From Microbacterium phyllosphaerae (GTDB lineage Bacteria > Actinomycetota > Actinomycetes > Actinomycetales > Microbacteriaceae), in the NCBI RefSeq assembly GCF_017876435.1, contig NZ_JAGIOA010000001.1, positions 3,100,001 through 3,164,000 on the forward strand: a DNA stretch of 64,000 nt, in the 5' to 3' direction. The notes under the pieces were generated by a model. That model was not told the origin of the DNA. It saw nothing but the letters and a program-made list of their open reading frames with translations, and did no database searches. How positions within the stretch are numbered: position 1 is the stretch's first letter; each line of letters opens with the position of its first letter. The position numbers were made by a program, and so were the translations under genes. Below, one piece after another: positions 1 to 9,271 of this stretch.

Positions 1-860
1 GAAGGCGACTCGGTCGCTTCGAGCTCAGCGTGGATGGAATTGCGCAGTCCGTCGTCTCGATCACCGAACCCACCGCCCTCGAGTACAGCTACACCCAACA
101 CATCGCCCGCGCAATGGATGCCGCCGCCGAGCCTGATGCGCCGCTGTTCACGGTGCATCTGGGGGCCGGAGCACTCACGCTGGCACGCTACGTCCAGGCG
201 ACGCGCGCCGGATCACCTCAGTTGGTGGTGGAGTTCGAACCCGCGCTCTACGCCGCCGTCATCGACGCGCTGCCATTGCCTCCCGGCTCCGACGTACGAG
301 TCATCTTCGGCGACGCTCGGACGGTCGCAGACGCGGCGCTCCCGAATGAGAAGCCATCGCCGGTGCAGTCATCTCCGTTCCCCGGACTCGACGACGCAGC
401 GAGTGGTCCCACCGCAACCGACACCGATTGGGTGGATGCGTTCTTCACCGTCGTCGATCTCTGGGATGCCGCCGTCATCCGGCATCGTGTGGCCAGCCAG
501 GAGTTCTACCGCCGGGTCGCCGCGCGCTCCGCAGCAGCGGGCGTGGTCGCCGTGAACCTGCTCGACGGGCATCCGTTCGAATACTCACGACGACAGGCCG
601 CCACCCTGAGCACCGTGTTCGATCACGTCGCTGTCGTGCTCGACGCAGAGCCGGAAGATACGGAAGGGCCGCTCGGCAACGTCGTCATTTTCGCGAGCGA
701 TGAGCCGCTGGACCACGTGAGGGCCTCCGTTCTCCTCGACACACCGCGACCTCATGTCCTCCACGACGCCCCTCTGACGTCGTGGATCGCTGAAGCGCGC
801 ATCATGACCGACGCCGACGGCACAGACTCTCCCGACCCCGACGACCCGATCTGGGGGTAG
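1..860 (+). CDS. Spermidine synthase-like protein, 5' partial
   Basis: The reading frame is open from base 3 to the stop at 858-860, so the gene begins left of the window; the GTG at 30 is internal, because the upstream codons already read as protein and the run DGIAQSVV resembles the N-terminal beta-hairpin region of actinobacterial spermidine synthase-like proteins. A glycine-rich nucleotide-binding motif (HLGAGALTLARYV), an acidic end of strand 2 (VVEFEP) and a GDAR motif fit the Rossmann methyltransferase-like fold of that family. About 285 residues are visible. Whether it is a true aminopropyltransferase is uncertain: many actinobacterial members of the family have no demonstrated polyamine activity. 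It converges on the sugar-transporter operon across a terminator hairpin. Confidence 0.75.
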   Translation, partial: RRLGRFELSVDGIAQSVVSITEPTALEYSYTQHIARAMDAAAEPDAPLFTVHLGAGALTLARYVQATRAGSPQLVVEFEPALYAAVIDALPLPPGSDVRVIFGDARTVADAALPNEKPSPVQSSPFPGLDDAASGPTATDTDWVDAFFTVVDLWDAAVIRHRVASQEFYRRVAARSAAAGVVAVNLLDGHPFEYSRRQAATLSTVFDHVAVVLDAEPEDTEGPLGNVVIFASDEPLDHVRASVLLDTPRPHVLHDAPLTSWIAEARIMTDADGTDSPDPDDPIWG

Positions 861-951
861 CGCACCGCGTGCGGAGATCTTCCGACAGCACGTTCGCTTC
901 CCGCCAGCGGCTCACCCGCGCGCGGTGTGGCAGTCGACCCGACTCAGCGAA

Positions 952-983
952 GAGCCGCCCGGACCCGAAGGTCCGGACGGCTC
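952..983. terminator. Hairpin between convergent genes
   Basis: A 14-bp stem (GAGCCGCCCGGACC pairing with GGTCCGGACGGCTC, one mismatch) closes on a CGAA tetraloop. It sits between the stop of the spermidine synthase-like gene (860) and the stop of chvE (1006), so it can serve both strands. There is no clear T-run. Confidence 0.75.
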
Positions 984-1005
984 GTCGCTGTTCGAGCGGA
1001 ATCGC

Positions 1006-2127
1006 TTACTGGTACGACTTCACGATCTCGAGGAGGCTCGGCACGTTGGCGTAAGCCTCGGCTGCGTTCTCCTTGGTGACGATGATCGGGTCGAGCAGGT
1101 AGGCCGGAACGACCTTGGCACCGTTGTCGTACGACTCGGTGTCGTTGACGTCGACCTCGTCGCCCTTCTGGAGCTGGCCGACCATCTTGATCGACTGCTC
1201 GACGAGCAGCGCGGTGTCCTTGTTGATCGTGGAGTACTGGATGCCCTCCATGATCGACTTCACCGACTCGACCTCGGAGTCCTGACCCGTGACGACCGGA
1301 ACCGGCTTGCCGGCCTGCTGCACCGAGGTGATGATGGCGCGAGCAAGGGTGTCGTTCGGGGACAGAACGCCGTCGATCACGGTGTCACCGCTGTACGACG
1401 AGGTGAGGATCGTGTCCATGCGGTTCTGCGCGTTCTCGGGAAGCCATCCCTCGGTCGCGGTCTGCGCGATCTCGGTCTGACCGGAGACGACCTTCAGGGT
1501 GCCGTCGTCGATCTTCGGCTTCAGCACGTCCATGGCGCCGTCGAAGAAGACCTTCGAGTTGGCGTCATCGGGCGAGCCCGAGAAGAGCTCGATGTTGTAC
1601 GGAGCCTCGTGACCCGCACGCTCGGCGAGGCCGTCGAGCAGAGCCTGGCCCTGCAGCTGACCGACCTTGAAGTTGTCGAAAGCGACGTAGTAGTCGACGG
1701 CCTCGGTGTTCTCGATGAGGCGGTCGTACGCGATCACGTATGCGCCGGCGTCCTTGGCCGCCTGCACCTGCGTGGCCAGCTGCTTGCCGTCCTTCGCGCC
1801 GATGATGATGACCTTGGCACCGTTCTGGACCATGGCCTGGATCTGGTTCTGCTGCTCGGCGACGGTGTTGCTCGCGGGAGCGTACTGGACGTCAGCCTTG
1901 AAGCCGGCCTTCTCCAGTCCGTCGGTGAACAGCTGTCCGGCAAGGACCCAGTTCTCACTGGTCTTGTCGGGAAGAGCGACGCCGATCGAGGAGTCGGCTG
2001 CGAAGCCTGCCGCGGCCTCGTCGCCGGATCCCGTGTCGGTTCCGCCGCCACGCTCGGCCGAGCAGCCGGTGAGCGCGAAGGCAGCCGTCGCGACGAGCGC
2101 TGTCGCTGTGACGATGATCTTCTTCAT
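1006..2127 (-). CDS. chvE: Sugar ABC transporter substrate-binding lipoprotein
   Basis: 373 residues. The N-terminus is a lipoprotein signal (MKKIIVTATALVATAAFALTG followed by Cys in the lipobox LTGC), so the mature protein is a lipid-anchored binding protein on the outer face of the membrane. The body is a periplasmic-binding protein of the ChvE/XylF type for monosaccharides (GVALPDKTSENW near the start of the mature chain, then IIIGAKDGKQL, VSGQTEIAQTATEGW and VVTGQDSEVES). It is the third gene of the mmsA-mmsB-chvE unit, 60 bases after mmsB. The binding protein lying last rather than first is less usual. The exact sugar (arabinose, xylose, galactose or glucose are typical) cannot be told. 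A purine-rich GAAAGAGA lies before the ATG. Confidence 0.9.
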   Translation of the reverse strand: MKKIIVTATALVATAAFALTGCSAERGGGTDTGSGDEAAAGFAADSSIGVALPDKTSENWVLAGQLFTDGLEKAGFKADVQYAPASNTVAEQQNQIQAMVQNGAKVIIIGAKDGKQLATQVQAAKDAGAYVIAYDRLIENTEAVDYYVAFDNFKVGQLQGQALLDGLAERAGHEAPYNIELFSGSPDDANSKVFFDGAMDVLKPKIDDGTLKVVSGQTEIAQTATEGWLPENAQNRMDTILTSSYSGDTVIDGVLSPNDTLARAIITSVQQAGKPVPVVTGQDSEVESVKSIMEGIQYSTINKDTALLVEQSIKMVGQLQKGDEVDVNDTESYDNGAKVVPAYLLDPIIVTKENAAEAYANVPSLLEIVKSYQ

Positions 2128-2187
2128 GTGATCTCTTTCTGTGTGATGTGACGGATACTGCGTGCGAGCACTGCGCGCAGAGTCCGC

Positions 2188-3546
2188 TTACTCGGCCCGT
2201 GTCTTGTCGACGGGTGGGGCTTGGTAAGTCCTGTTGGGTTCGAAGGTCGCGGTGGCCTCCGGGTCACTCTTGCGACCCGAGCGACGGGTCATGAATCCGA
2301 TGAGCGACGGACGGCCCTGCTGCTTGTTCCAGACGTCGATGCCGACCGCGAGCAGGAGCACGAGGCCCTTGATCATCGAGACGACGTCGGCGCCCTGTCC
2401 GAGCAGTGCGAGGCCGTTGTTGAGGAAGGCCATGACGAGACCACCGATGATCGATCCGATCACGGTACCGATACCACCGGCGACGGCGGCGCCACCGATG
2501 AACACCGAGGCGATGGCATCCAGCTCCCAGCCGGTGCCGTCGTTCGGGCCGGACGCCTGCGAGCGGGCCACGAAGATCATGCCCGCGAGAGCGGCCATCA
2601 TCGACATGTTCATCATGACGAAGAAGTCGACCCAGCGGTCCTTGACACCCGACAGGCGCGCGGCCTGGCGGTTGCCACCGACGGCGTAGATGTGACGACC
2701 GAACACGGTGTTGCGCGTGAGGAACGAGTAGATGATGACGAGCGCGAGCAGGATCAGACCCGGAACCGGGAAGCTCGTGCCGGGGCGTCCGGTCGCGAAC
2801 ATCCATGCGGCCACGAGGACGACCACGGAGAGCAGCACGACCTTGACGACGCTGACCCACACGGGTGCGCTGTCGGAGCCCATCTTGTGCTGCACGCGAC
2901 GGGTGCGGATCTCCCAGAAGATCAGCCATGCCACCGCGACGAGCGCGAGGATCATCGTCGGGACGTTGAACGGGAGGGGAAGCCCCACCTCCGGCAGGTA
3001 GCCCGTGCCGATGATCTGGAATCCCTTGGGCACCGGGATCGTCTGCGCGTCACCGATCCACTGCTGAGCGCCGCGGAAGAAGAGCATTCCGGCCAGCGTC
3101 ACGATGAACGCGGGGACCCCGACGTACGCGACCCAGAACCCCTGCCATGCACCCACCAGGGCGCCGACACCGAGACCCAGCACGATCGCGAGCGGCCAGG
3201 GGAGGTTCCATTCGGCCATCGACTTCGCGACGATGATGCCGGTGAACGCGGCCACCGAACCGACGGAGAGGTCGATGTGTCCCATGATGATCACCATCAC
3301 CATGCCGATCGCGAGGATCAGGATGAACGAGTACTGGTTGATGACGTTGATCAGGTTGCCCGACGTCAGCGTGGCCCCGTTCGGACCGTTGCGCAGCAGC
3401 GTCAGGATCTCGAAGAGGACGATGATGACGATGAGGCTGCCCAGGATGCCGAACTGGCGCAGCGACGAGGTGCCGTTGCTTCCGAACATCTTGCGGATGT
3501 CGCCGAAGTGGAAGCCACGCTTCGTTGTCGTGAGGTCGGTGGTCAT
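2188..3546 (-). CDS. mmsB: Multiple-monosaccharide ABC transporter permease
   Basis: 452 residues from the ATG at 3546, which overlaps the stop of mmsA by four bases (ATGA); the open frame runs further upstream but only through mmsA. Numerous hydrophobic segments and the family stretches [34 protein letters not shown] and [19 protein letters not shown] mark a BPD_transp_2 permease, here of the longer MmsB/GguB type that has an extra hydrophobic insert in the middle (around residues 230-290). It forms the membrane channel for the ChvE-type binding protein encoded next to it. The C-terminal 35 residues are a charged cytoplasmic tail. Confidence 0.92.
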   Translation of the reverse strand: MTTDLTTTKRGFHFGDIRKMFGSNGTSSLRQFGILGSLIVIIVLFEILTLLRNGPNGATLTSGNLINVINQYSFILILAIGMVMVIIMGHIDLSVGSVAAFTGIIVAKSMAEWNLPWPLAIVLGLGVGALVGAWQGFWVAYVGVPAFIVTLAGMLFFRGAQQWIGDAQTIPVPKGFQIIGTGYLPEVGLPLPFNVPTMILALVAVAWLIFWEIRTRRVQHKMGSDSAPVWVSVVKVVLLSVVVLVAAWMFATGRPGTSFPVPGLILLALVIIYSFLTRNTVFGRHIYAVGGNRQAARLSGVKDRWVDFFVMMNMSMMAALAGMIFVARSQASGPNDGTGWELDAIASVFIGGAAVAGGIGTVIGSIIGGLVMAFLNNGLALLGQGADVVSMIKGLVLLLAVGIDVWNKQQGRPSLIGFMTRRSGRKSDPEATATFEPNRTYQAPPVDKTRAE

Positions 3547-5111
3547 GCTGATGCTTTCTGGTTCGCGGAGGTCATGCTGCGCATGAGGGCCTCGGGTGTC
3601 GCCTGGTCGGCCGGGATGCAGTCGGTGACCCGACCTTCGAAGACGGTGTAGATGCGGTCGGAGATGCCGAGGAGCTCGGGCAGCTCGCTGGAGATCACGA
3701 TGACGCCCTTGCCCTGGGAGGCGAGCTCGTTGATGATCGCGTAGATCTCGTACTTCGCTCCGACGTCGATGCCACGGGTGGGTTCGTCGAGGATCAGCAG
3801 ATCGGGATCGGTGAACATCCACCGCGCCAGCACGACCTTCTGCTGGTTTCCGCCCGAGAGCTTGCCGACTCCCTCTTCGACGCTCGGCGTCTTGATGCGC
3901 AGCGCCTTGCGGTACTGCTCCGCGACCACGAACTCCTGCCGCTCATCGACGACGCCTCGGCGCGAGATCTTCGACAGCTTCGCCGCCACGACCGAGCGCT
4001 TGATCGTGTCGAGCAGGTTGAGCCCGAGCACCTTGCGGTCCTCGCTGACGTACGCGAGTCCGTGCTTGATCGCGGAGGAGACGTCGGGCATCGAGATCTC
4101 CTGTCCGTCCTTGAAGACCTGTCCGCCCAGGAAGGTGCCGTAGGAACGGCCGAAGAGGCTCATCATGAACTCGGTGCGACCGGCGCCCATGAGCCCGGCG
4201 ATGCCGACGACCTCGCCTCGGCGCACGTTGAGGTTCGAGCCCTTGACGACCATGCGCTCGGAGACCGTGGGGTGCTGCACCCACCAGTCCTTGACCTCGA
4301 AGAACACTTCGCCGATCTCAGGGGTGCGGTCGGGGTAGCGACTCTCGAGCGACCGGCCGACCATGCCGCGGATGATGCGGTCCTCGTTGATCTCGCCGCG
4401 CGAGATGTCGAGCGTCTCGACCGTACGGCCGTCGCGGATGATCGTGATCTCGTCGGCGATCTGCTCGATCTCGTTGAGCTTGTGGCTGATCATGATCGAC
4501 GCGATCCCCTTGGCCTTGAGCCCCAGGATCAGGTCGAGCAGGTGCTGCGAGTCGTTCTCGTTCAGCGCCGCGGTCGGCTCGTCGAGGATCAGCAGCTTGA
4601 CGTCCTTGTTGAGCGCCTTCGCGATCTCGATCAGCTGCTGCTTGCCGACACCGAGGGTCTTGATCGCCACATCGGGGTCTTCGCGCAGACCGACGCGGGC
4701 CAGCAGCTCGACGGTGCGCTGACGCTGCGCGCGCCAGTCGATACGGCCGAAGCTGCGGATCTCGTTGCCGAGGAAGATGTTCTCGGTGATCGAGAGCTCG
4801 GGGATCAGCGCGAGCTCCTGGTGGATGATCGCGATCCCGGCCTGCTCGCTGGCCGCGATGTCGCGGTAGCGCTGCTCCTCGCCGTAGAGCAGGATCTCCC
4901 CCTCGTACGTGCCGTAGGGGTAGACGCCGGAGAGGACCTTCATCAGGGTCGACTTCCCCGCGCCGTTCTCCCCGCAGATCGCGTGGATCTCTCCTGCGCG
5001 GACGGTGATGGACACGTCGGACAGCGCTTTGACACCCGGGAACTCCTTGGTGATGCTGCGCATCTCCAGGATGGGGCCTGACACGACCGGCAACGTTGCT
5101 GTGGTGCTCAC
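3543..5111 (-). CDS. mmsA: Multiple-monosaccharide ABC transporter ATPase
   Basis: 522 residues from a GTG at 5111, chosen because a GAGGAAG ribosome site lies a few bases upstream; an in-frame ATG at 5138 would add nine residues but has no such site. Two fused nucleotide-binding domains: the first has Walker [10 protein letters not shown] (about residues 47-55), signature LGVGKQQ and Walker [12 protein letters not shown]; the second has the degenerate P-loop GLMGAGRTE typical of monosaccharide transporters, then LSGGNQQK and [12 protein letters not shown]. This is the MmsA/GguA/XylG architecture. First gene of the operon; translation is coupled to mmsB through a four-base overlap. A LacI-type operator lies between its promoter and start. 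Confidence 0.93.
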   Translation of the reverse strand: MSTTATLPVVSGPILEMRSITKEFPGVKALSDVSITVRAGEIHAICGENGAGKSTLMKVLSGVYPYGTYEGEILLYGEEQRYRDIAASEQAGIAIIHQELALIPELSITENIFLGNEIRSFGRIDWRAQRQRTVELLARVGLREDPDVAIKTLGVGKQQLIEIAKALNKDVKLLILDEPTAALNENDSQHLLDLILGLKAKGIASIMISHKLNEIEQIADEITIIRDGRTVETLDISRGEINEDRIIRGMVGRSLESRYPDRTPEIGEVFFEVKDWWVQHPTVSERMVVKGSNLNVRRGEVVGIAGLMGAGRTEFMMSLFGRSYGTFLGGQVFKDGQEISMPDVSSAIKHGLAYVSEDRKVLGLNLLDTIKRSVVAAKLSKISRRGVVDERQEFVVAEQYRKALRIKTPSVEEGVGKLSGGNQQKVVLARWMFTDPDLLILDEPTRGIDVGAKYEIYAIINELASQGKGVIVISSELPELLGISDRIYTVFEGRVTDCIPADQATPEALMRSMTSANQKASA

Positions 5112-5143
5112 AAGATCTTCCTCGCGACGGGCGGTCACCTTCG

Positions 5144-5159
5144 ATGTGACCGTTCACAT
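5144..5159. promoter_or_regulatory. LacI-type operator of the mms operon
   Basis: The 16-mer ATGTGACCGTTCACAT has inverted arms ATGTGA/TCACAT around CCGT, close to the lac-type TGTGA-N4-TCACA pattern. It lies directly downstream of the predicted -10 and 32 bases before the mmsA start. A copy with one base different (opposite orientation) precedes the neighbouring lacI gene at 6248-6263. Confidence 0.75.
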
Positions 5160-5167
5160 TGGATTAC

Positions 5168-5196
5168 ATAGTCTACGCTCGCTGAGTCGGTGTCAA
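5168..5196 (-). promoter_or_regulatory. Probable mmsA promoter
   Basis: Reading the minus strand, a perfect TTGACA (5196-5191) is followed after 17 bases by GACTAT (5173-5168), or after 15 by TAGACT (5175-5170). The operator begins eight bases beyond, so a bound repressor would cover the transcription start. Confidence 0.55.
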
Positions 5197-5218
5197 GACC
5201 ACGAGCCAAATTGTGGCT

Positions 5219-6232
5219 CTATCGAGGTGCGGACGATTCCCTGGTGCGCAGGGTGGTCTGCAGCGGCCCGAACTCGGGCACCCGCTCTCCTCTGATCTGC
5301 GCGAGGAGCAGGCGCACGGCCCTGCGACCCAGCTCGGGGAAGTCCTGATGCACCGTGCTCAGGGTCGGCGCGACGTGGGCGGCGACCGGGATGTCGTCGA
5401 ACCCGACGACGCTCACATCCTCCGGCACGCGGATGCCGGCGTCGCGGAACCCGTGCAGCAGACCGATCGCCATCTGGTCGTTCGCGACGAACACCGCGGT
5501 GAAGTCGCGGCGACGAGACAGCTCCTGCCCCGCGAAGTAGCCGAAGTCCGCCGTCCAGTCTCCCCGGATGGGCGGGAAGGTCGGCAGGTCGGCCTCGCGC
5601 AGAGCATCCAGGTACCCGCGCATGCGAGACTCCGCCTCGATCCAGTCCTGCGGACCGGCGATGTGGATGATGTCGCTGTGCCCGAGACCGATCAGGTGCT
5701 CGGTGGCCGTGCGCGCACCGGCGACCTGGTCGGCGGACAGGCTCACCCCGTCGGAGCCGGATGCCGTCTGCAGCGAGACGAACGGGATCTCGACCGCCAT
5801 CCCGCGCAGCACGTGGAACGCCCGCACCTGCGGGGCCAGCACGACGATGCCGTCGACCTGCTCGCGGGCCAGCTGACGCAGCGCATTGCCGATGGCCTCC
5901 GGAGTCGTCGCCGAGAGATTCAGCGTCGAGACCGAATAGCCCTCCTCGCGGGCGGCGTCCTCGATGCCGACGATCGACGAGGTGGGACCGAACTCACCCA
6001 CGGTCGCCGCCAGGATGCCGAGCATGTTCGACTTGCTCGTCACCAGCGCCCTGGCCGCGAGGTTGGGCCGATAGTCGAGCACCGCGATCGCGTCGAGGAC
6101 CTTGGCCTTGGTCTCGGGGCGGATGCTGGGGTGGTCGTTCAGCACGCGCGAGACCGTCTGATGCGAGACGCCTGCGAGACGGGCGACGTCGCGGATGCTC
6201 GGCATCCGCGCGCGCTCAGAGGCGGTCGACAT
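5219..6232 (-). CDS. LacI-family repressor of the mms sugar operon
   Basis: 337 residues from the ATG at 6232; a GTG one codon upstream is possible, but the GGAGG site is best spaced for the ATG. The N-terminus has the LacI helix-turn-helix (IRDVARLAGVSHQTVSRVLN) and hinge helix (PNLAARAL), followed by a periplasmic-binding-protein-like effector domain. The recognition helix start SHQTVSRV is the kind that goes with TGTGA-N4-TCACA operators, which is what is found in front of both this gene and mmsA. It is transcribed in the same direction as, and upstream of, mmsA; it probably represses the importer and itself until the transported sugar binds. Confidence 0.88.
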   Translation of the reverse strand: MSTASERARMPSIRDVARLAGVSHQTVSRVLNDHPSIRPETKAKVLDAIAVLDYRPNLAARALVTSKSNMLGILAATVGEFGPTSSIVGIEDAAREEGYSVSTLNLSATTPEAIGNALRQLAREQVDGIVVLAPQVRAFHVLRGMAVEIPFVSLQTASGSDGVSLSADQVAGARTATEHLIGLGHSDIIHIAGPQDWIEAESRMRGYLDALREADLPTFPPIRGDWTADFGYFAGQELSRRRDFTAVFVANDQMAIGLLHGFRDAGIRVPEDVSVVGFDDIPVAAHVAPTLSTVHQDFPELGRRAVRLLLAQIRGERVPEFGPLQTTLRTRESSAPR

Positions 6233-6247
6233 CACAGACCTCCTCGT

Positions 6248-6263
6248 ATGTGCACGGTCACAT
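6248..6263. promoter_or_regulatory. Operator upstream of the lacI gene
   Basis: Read on the minus strand this is ATGTGACCGTGCACAT, identical to the mmsA operator except for one base. It ends 16 bases before the ATG of the repressor gene, consistent with autoregulation. Confidence 0.7.
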
Positions 6264-6323
6264 CGTCTCTACATTATGTACGCCAGGCGCACCGAGCGCA
6301 CGTCGAGCCGGTGCCGCGACCGC

Positions 6324-7256
6324 TCAGGAGATGATGCGCGCGCCCTGCACCGGGCCGTGCACGTGAAGAGACTCGAGGCCGTGCTCGCGCAGCAGCGACT
6401 GCACCTCCTGGGCGCCCTCGGGGCTCGCGCACAGCAGAGCGACCGTGGGACCGGAGCCCGACACGATCCCCTGCAGCGCTCCGGCGTGGATGCCGCGCAG
6501 GATGGTCGTCTCCAGTTCAGGGCGCTCGTACAGAGCGGCCTCCTGCAGATCGTTGTAGATGCTCTCGGCCAGCAGATCAGGGTCTCCCGAACGCAGCGCC
6601 TGGAGCACGGGCGCCGGCACTTCCAGGGAGAGGGGCGGATCGTCGGCGAGAGCGCCCTCGTCGTCGCGCAGGGCGTCGAGCCGGGCATAGACCACCGGCG
6701 TCGAGAGCCCCTCATCGCTCGGGACGAGCACCCAGTCGAAGCGGCCGCGAGCGAGCGCCGGGTTCAGCTGGTCTCCCCTGCCGGTCCCCACCGCCGTGCC
6801 GCCGTGAAGTGCGAACGGCACGTCAGCGCCGAGACGGGCACCGAGCTCGTGCAGCCGTGCGGTCGAGAAGCCGGTACCCCACAGCGCATCGCACGCGACG
6901 AGGGCCGCAGCGGCATCCGCCGAGCCTCCGCCCATGCCCCCGGCGACCGGCACGCTCTTGCGGATCTCGAGCGCGACCCCGCCCTCGTAGCCGGCAGCCG
7001 ACGCGAGCAGCTTCGCCGCCCGCATGGCGAGGTTCCGGTCGTCCAGCGGTACGGAGTCGAGGTCGTCGACGCCCGACACCGTGATCGAGAAGTCGTCGGC
7101 ATGCCGCGCGATGACGTCCTCGTACAGCGACACCGCCTGGAAGACGGTCGCGAGCGCGTGATACCCGTCGTCGTGACGGCCGCCCACGCCGAGATAGACG
7201 TTGATCTTCCCGGGCGCGCGGACGTGCACGGAATCGGCGGGGGCGGCGAAGCTCAT
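6324..7256 (-). CDS. ispE: 4-diphosphocytidyl-2-C-methyl-D-erythritol kinase
   Basis: 310 residues. A GHMP kinase: N-terminal substrate motif APGKINVYLGV and the glycine-rich ATP loop PVAGGMGGGSADAAAAL. It phosphorylates the 2-hydroxyl of CDP-methylerythritol in the non-mevalonate isoprenoid pathway. The start is the ATG at 7256; the open frame continues upstream as low-complexity Arg/Ser sequence, while MSFAAPADSVHVRAPGK matches the normal N-terminus of the family. In many actinobacteria ispE directly follows rsmA; here an aldo/keto reductase gene lies between them, with only 13 bases separating it from ispE, so the three probably share a transcript. Confidence 0.95.
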   Translation of the reverse strand: MSFAAPADSVHVRAPGKINVYLGVGGRHDDGYHALATVFQAVSLYEDVIARHADDFSITVSGVDDLDSVPLDDRNLAMRAAKLLASAAGYEGGVALEIRKSVPVAGGMGGGSADAAAALVACDALWGTGFSTARLHELGARLGADVPFALHGGTAVGTGRGDQLNPALARGRFDWVLVPSDEGLSTPVVYARLDALRDDEGALADDPPLSLEVPAPVLQALRSGDPDLLAESIYNDLQEAALYERPELETTILRGIHAGALQGIVSGSGPTVALLCASPEGAQEVQSLLREHGLESLHVHGPVQGARIIS

Positions 7257-7269
7257 CTGGGTGTTCCCG

Positions 7270-8337
7270 TCACAGCTCCGTCGACGACGCCCACAGGTCG
7301 ACGTCGATGGAGCCTGCGGCCTCATCGATGCGGGTGAGCTGGTCGGCCGTGAAGGCCGGGCCGTCGACCGCGGCGATGTTCTCGTCGAGCTGCGCGGGGC
7401 GCGAGGCGCCGACCAGCGCAGAGGCCACCACGGGGTTTCGCAGCGTCCACTGGATCGCCAGCTGCGCGAGCGACTGTCCGCGCTCCTTCGCGATCTCGTT
7501 CAGTGACCGGAGCGTCTCGACCGCGGCATCCGACAGTGGCGCCTCCGGCAGCGAGCCGCGCTTCTGTGCGCGCGATGCGGTGCCGTCTCCGAGGTACTTG
7601 TCGGTGAGCAGGCCCTGCGCGAGCGGCGTGAACGCGATCGCGCCCACCCCCGCCTGCTCGAGCGTCTCGGTGAGCCCGTCTTCGACCCAGCGGTTGAGGA
7701 TCGAGTACGCGGGCTGGTGGATCACCAGCGGCGTGCCGAGCTCGGTGGCCACAGCGACGGCCTCGGCCGTGCGCTCGGCGCTGTACGACGAGATGCCGAC
7801 GTAGAGGGCCTTGCCCTGGCGCACGAGCGTGTCGAGCGCGGCGACCGTCTCGGCGACCGGGGTCACGGGGTCGGCGCGGTGCGAATAGAAGATGTCGACG
7901 TAGTCGAGACCCATGCGGGTCAGCGACTGCTCGGCGCTCGCGAGGATGTACTTGCGGCTCGCGAAGTCTCCGTAGGGACCGGGCCACATGTCCCAGCCGG
8001 CCTTCGACGAGATGATCAGCTCGTCGCGGTAGGGGCGGAAGTCCTCGGCGAAGATCCGCCCGAAGTTCTTCTCGGCCGAGCCGTACGGCGGACCGTAGTT
8101 GTTCGCCAGGTCGAAGTGCGTGATGCCGCGGTCGAACGCGTGACGCAGCAGCTCGCGCTGGTTGTCGAGCGGGATGTTGTCGCCGAAGTTCCACCACAGC
8201 CCGAGCGAGATCGGCGGCAGGAAGAGCCCTGAGGTGCCCACCTGGCGATACTCGAACTGCTCGTAGCGGCTCTCGTCGGCCGCATACGGGCGGTGCAGCT
8301 CGGGGATGTTCGGACGGAAGCGAGGAGAGTCGGTCAC
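7270..8337 (-). CDS. Aldo/keto reductase, YghZ/Mgr type
   Basis: 355 residues from a GTG at 8337. The TIM-barrel AKR tetrad is visible: Asp and Tyr in DLANNYGPPYGSAE, Lys in IISSKAG, His in YSHRADPVTPV. The long N-terminal extension and the motif WDMWPGPYGDFASRK are characteristic of the YghZ (L-glyceraldehyde-3-phosphate reductase) group, NADPH-dependent reductases that can detoxify methylglyoxal. It starts nine bases after the rsmA stop, with no own ribosome site of note, and ends 13 bases before ispE. Its place between two housekeeping genes is the odd point; the physiological substrate is unknown. Confidence 0.88.
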   Translation of the reverse strand: MTDSPRFRPNIPELHRPYAADESRYEQFEYRQVGTSGLFLPPISLGLWWNFGDNIPLDNQRELLRHAFDRGITHFDLANNYGPPYGSAEKNFGRIFAEDFRPYRDELIISSKAGWDMWPGPYGDFASRKYILASAEQSLTRMGLDYVDIFYSHRADPVTPVAETVAALDTLVRQGKALYVGISSYSAERTAEAVAVATELGTPLVIHQPAYSILNRWVEDGLTETLEQAGVGAIAFTPLAQGLLTDKYLGDGTASRAQKRGSLPEAPLSDAAVETLRSLNEIAKERGQSLAQLAIQWTLRNPVVASALVGASRPAQLDENIAAVDGPAFTADQLTRIDEAAGSIDVDLWASSTEL

Positions 8338-8346
8338 GGTGCCAGG

Positions 8347-9216
8347 TTAGTCGGTGACGACCGCGTCTTCGATCCGAGCGACCTCCTGCGCAACACGCTG
8401 GTAGTCCTCGACCGTGAGGTCCTCGCCACGGGCCGTCGGAGCGACCCCGGCAGCGAGCAGCACCTCGGACGCCGCGGCAGAGCTGCCGAACATGCCCGAC
8501 AGCGCCTGACGCAGCATCTTGCGCCGCTGGTTGAAGGCGGCATCCACGATCTGGAACGTGCGTCGACGCTCCTCCTCCGAGCCGCGCTCTCCCTCCGACC
8601 GGTCGAAGCCGACGAGCAGGCTGTCGACGTTCGGGACAGGCCAGAAGACCTGGCGCGACACCGTGCCGGAGAGCCTCCACTCGCCGTACCAGGCGGCCTT
8701 GACGCTCGGAGAGCCGTAGATCTTGGAGCCGGGCTTCGCGGCGAGGCGCTCGGCGACCTCGGCCTGCACCATCACGACACCGCGCTCGAGGTACGAGAAG
8801 TTCTCGAGGAAGTGCAGCAGCACGGGGACCGAGACGTTGTAGGGCAGGTTTGCCACGAGGACGGTGGGTTCGCCCGGCAGCTCGGTGATGCGCAGCGCGT
8901 CGGCGTCGACGACGGTGAGCATCTCGGCCGGCACCCCGTGCTCGACCGCGGTCTGCGGCAGACGGGCGGCGAGCCGGTGATCGATCTCCACGGCGGTGAC
9001 GGATGCTCCGGCCTCGAGGATCGCGAGGGTCAGCGAGCCGAGCCCCGGTCCGACCTCGACGACCCGCTCCCCCGGCTGCACACGCGCCGCGTGCACGATC
9101 TTGCGCACGGTGTTCGCGTCGACGACGAAGTTCTGTCCGAGCTTCTTGGTGGGGGTGACATCGAGCTCGGCGGCGAGCCGGCGGATCTCGGTGGCGCCGA
9201 GCAGGGTGACTGTCAT
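8347..9216 (-). CDS. rsmA: 16S rRNA adenine(1518/1519) dimethyltransferase
   Basis: 289 residues. KsgA/RsmA family: KKLGQNFVVD near the N-terminus, SAM motif VEVGPGLGSLTLAIL, acidic VTAVEIDHRLA, and the catalytic NLPYNVSVPVL (NxPY). It dimethylates two adjacent adenines in the 3' hairpin of 16S rRNA during small-subunit assembly. The open frame extends upstream into the divergent MFS gene; the ATG at 9216 is chosen because MTVTLLGATEIRRLAAEL is the normal family N-terminus and a GGAG lies just before it. A hexamer GACAAT six bases before the ATG could be a -10 for a leaderless message. Confidence 0.95.
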   Translation of the reverse strand: MTVTLLGATEIRRLAAELDVTPTKKLGQNFVVDANTVRKIVHAARVQPGERVVEVGPGLGSLTLAILEAGASVTAVEIDHRLAARLPQTAVEHGVPAEMLTVVDADALRITELPGEPTVLVANLPYNVSVPVLLHFLENFSYLERGVVMVQAEVAERLAAKPGSKIYGSPSVKAAWYGEWRLSGTVSRQVFWPVPNVDSLLVGFDRSEGERGSEEERRRTFQIVDAAFNQRRKMLRQALSGMFGSSAAASEVLLAAGVAPTARGEDLTVEDYQRVAQEVARIEDAVVTD

Positions 9217-9259
9217 TGCTCCATTGTCCCCCACCGCCATCAGTGTCCGAACCGGCCAG

Positions 9260-9265
9260 TAGTCT
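9260..9265 (+). promoter_or_regulatory. -10 element (TAGTCT) of the MFS gene
   Basis: TAGTCT ends six bases before the ATG at 9272 with no ribosome site between, so the message would start at or next to the start codon. This favours ATG 9272 over the GTG at 9269. Confidence 0.5.
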
Positions 9266-9271
9266 TCTGTG

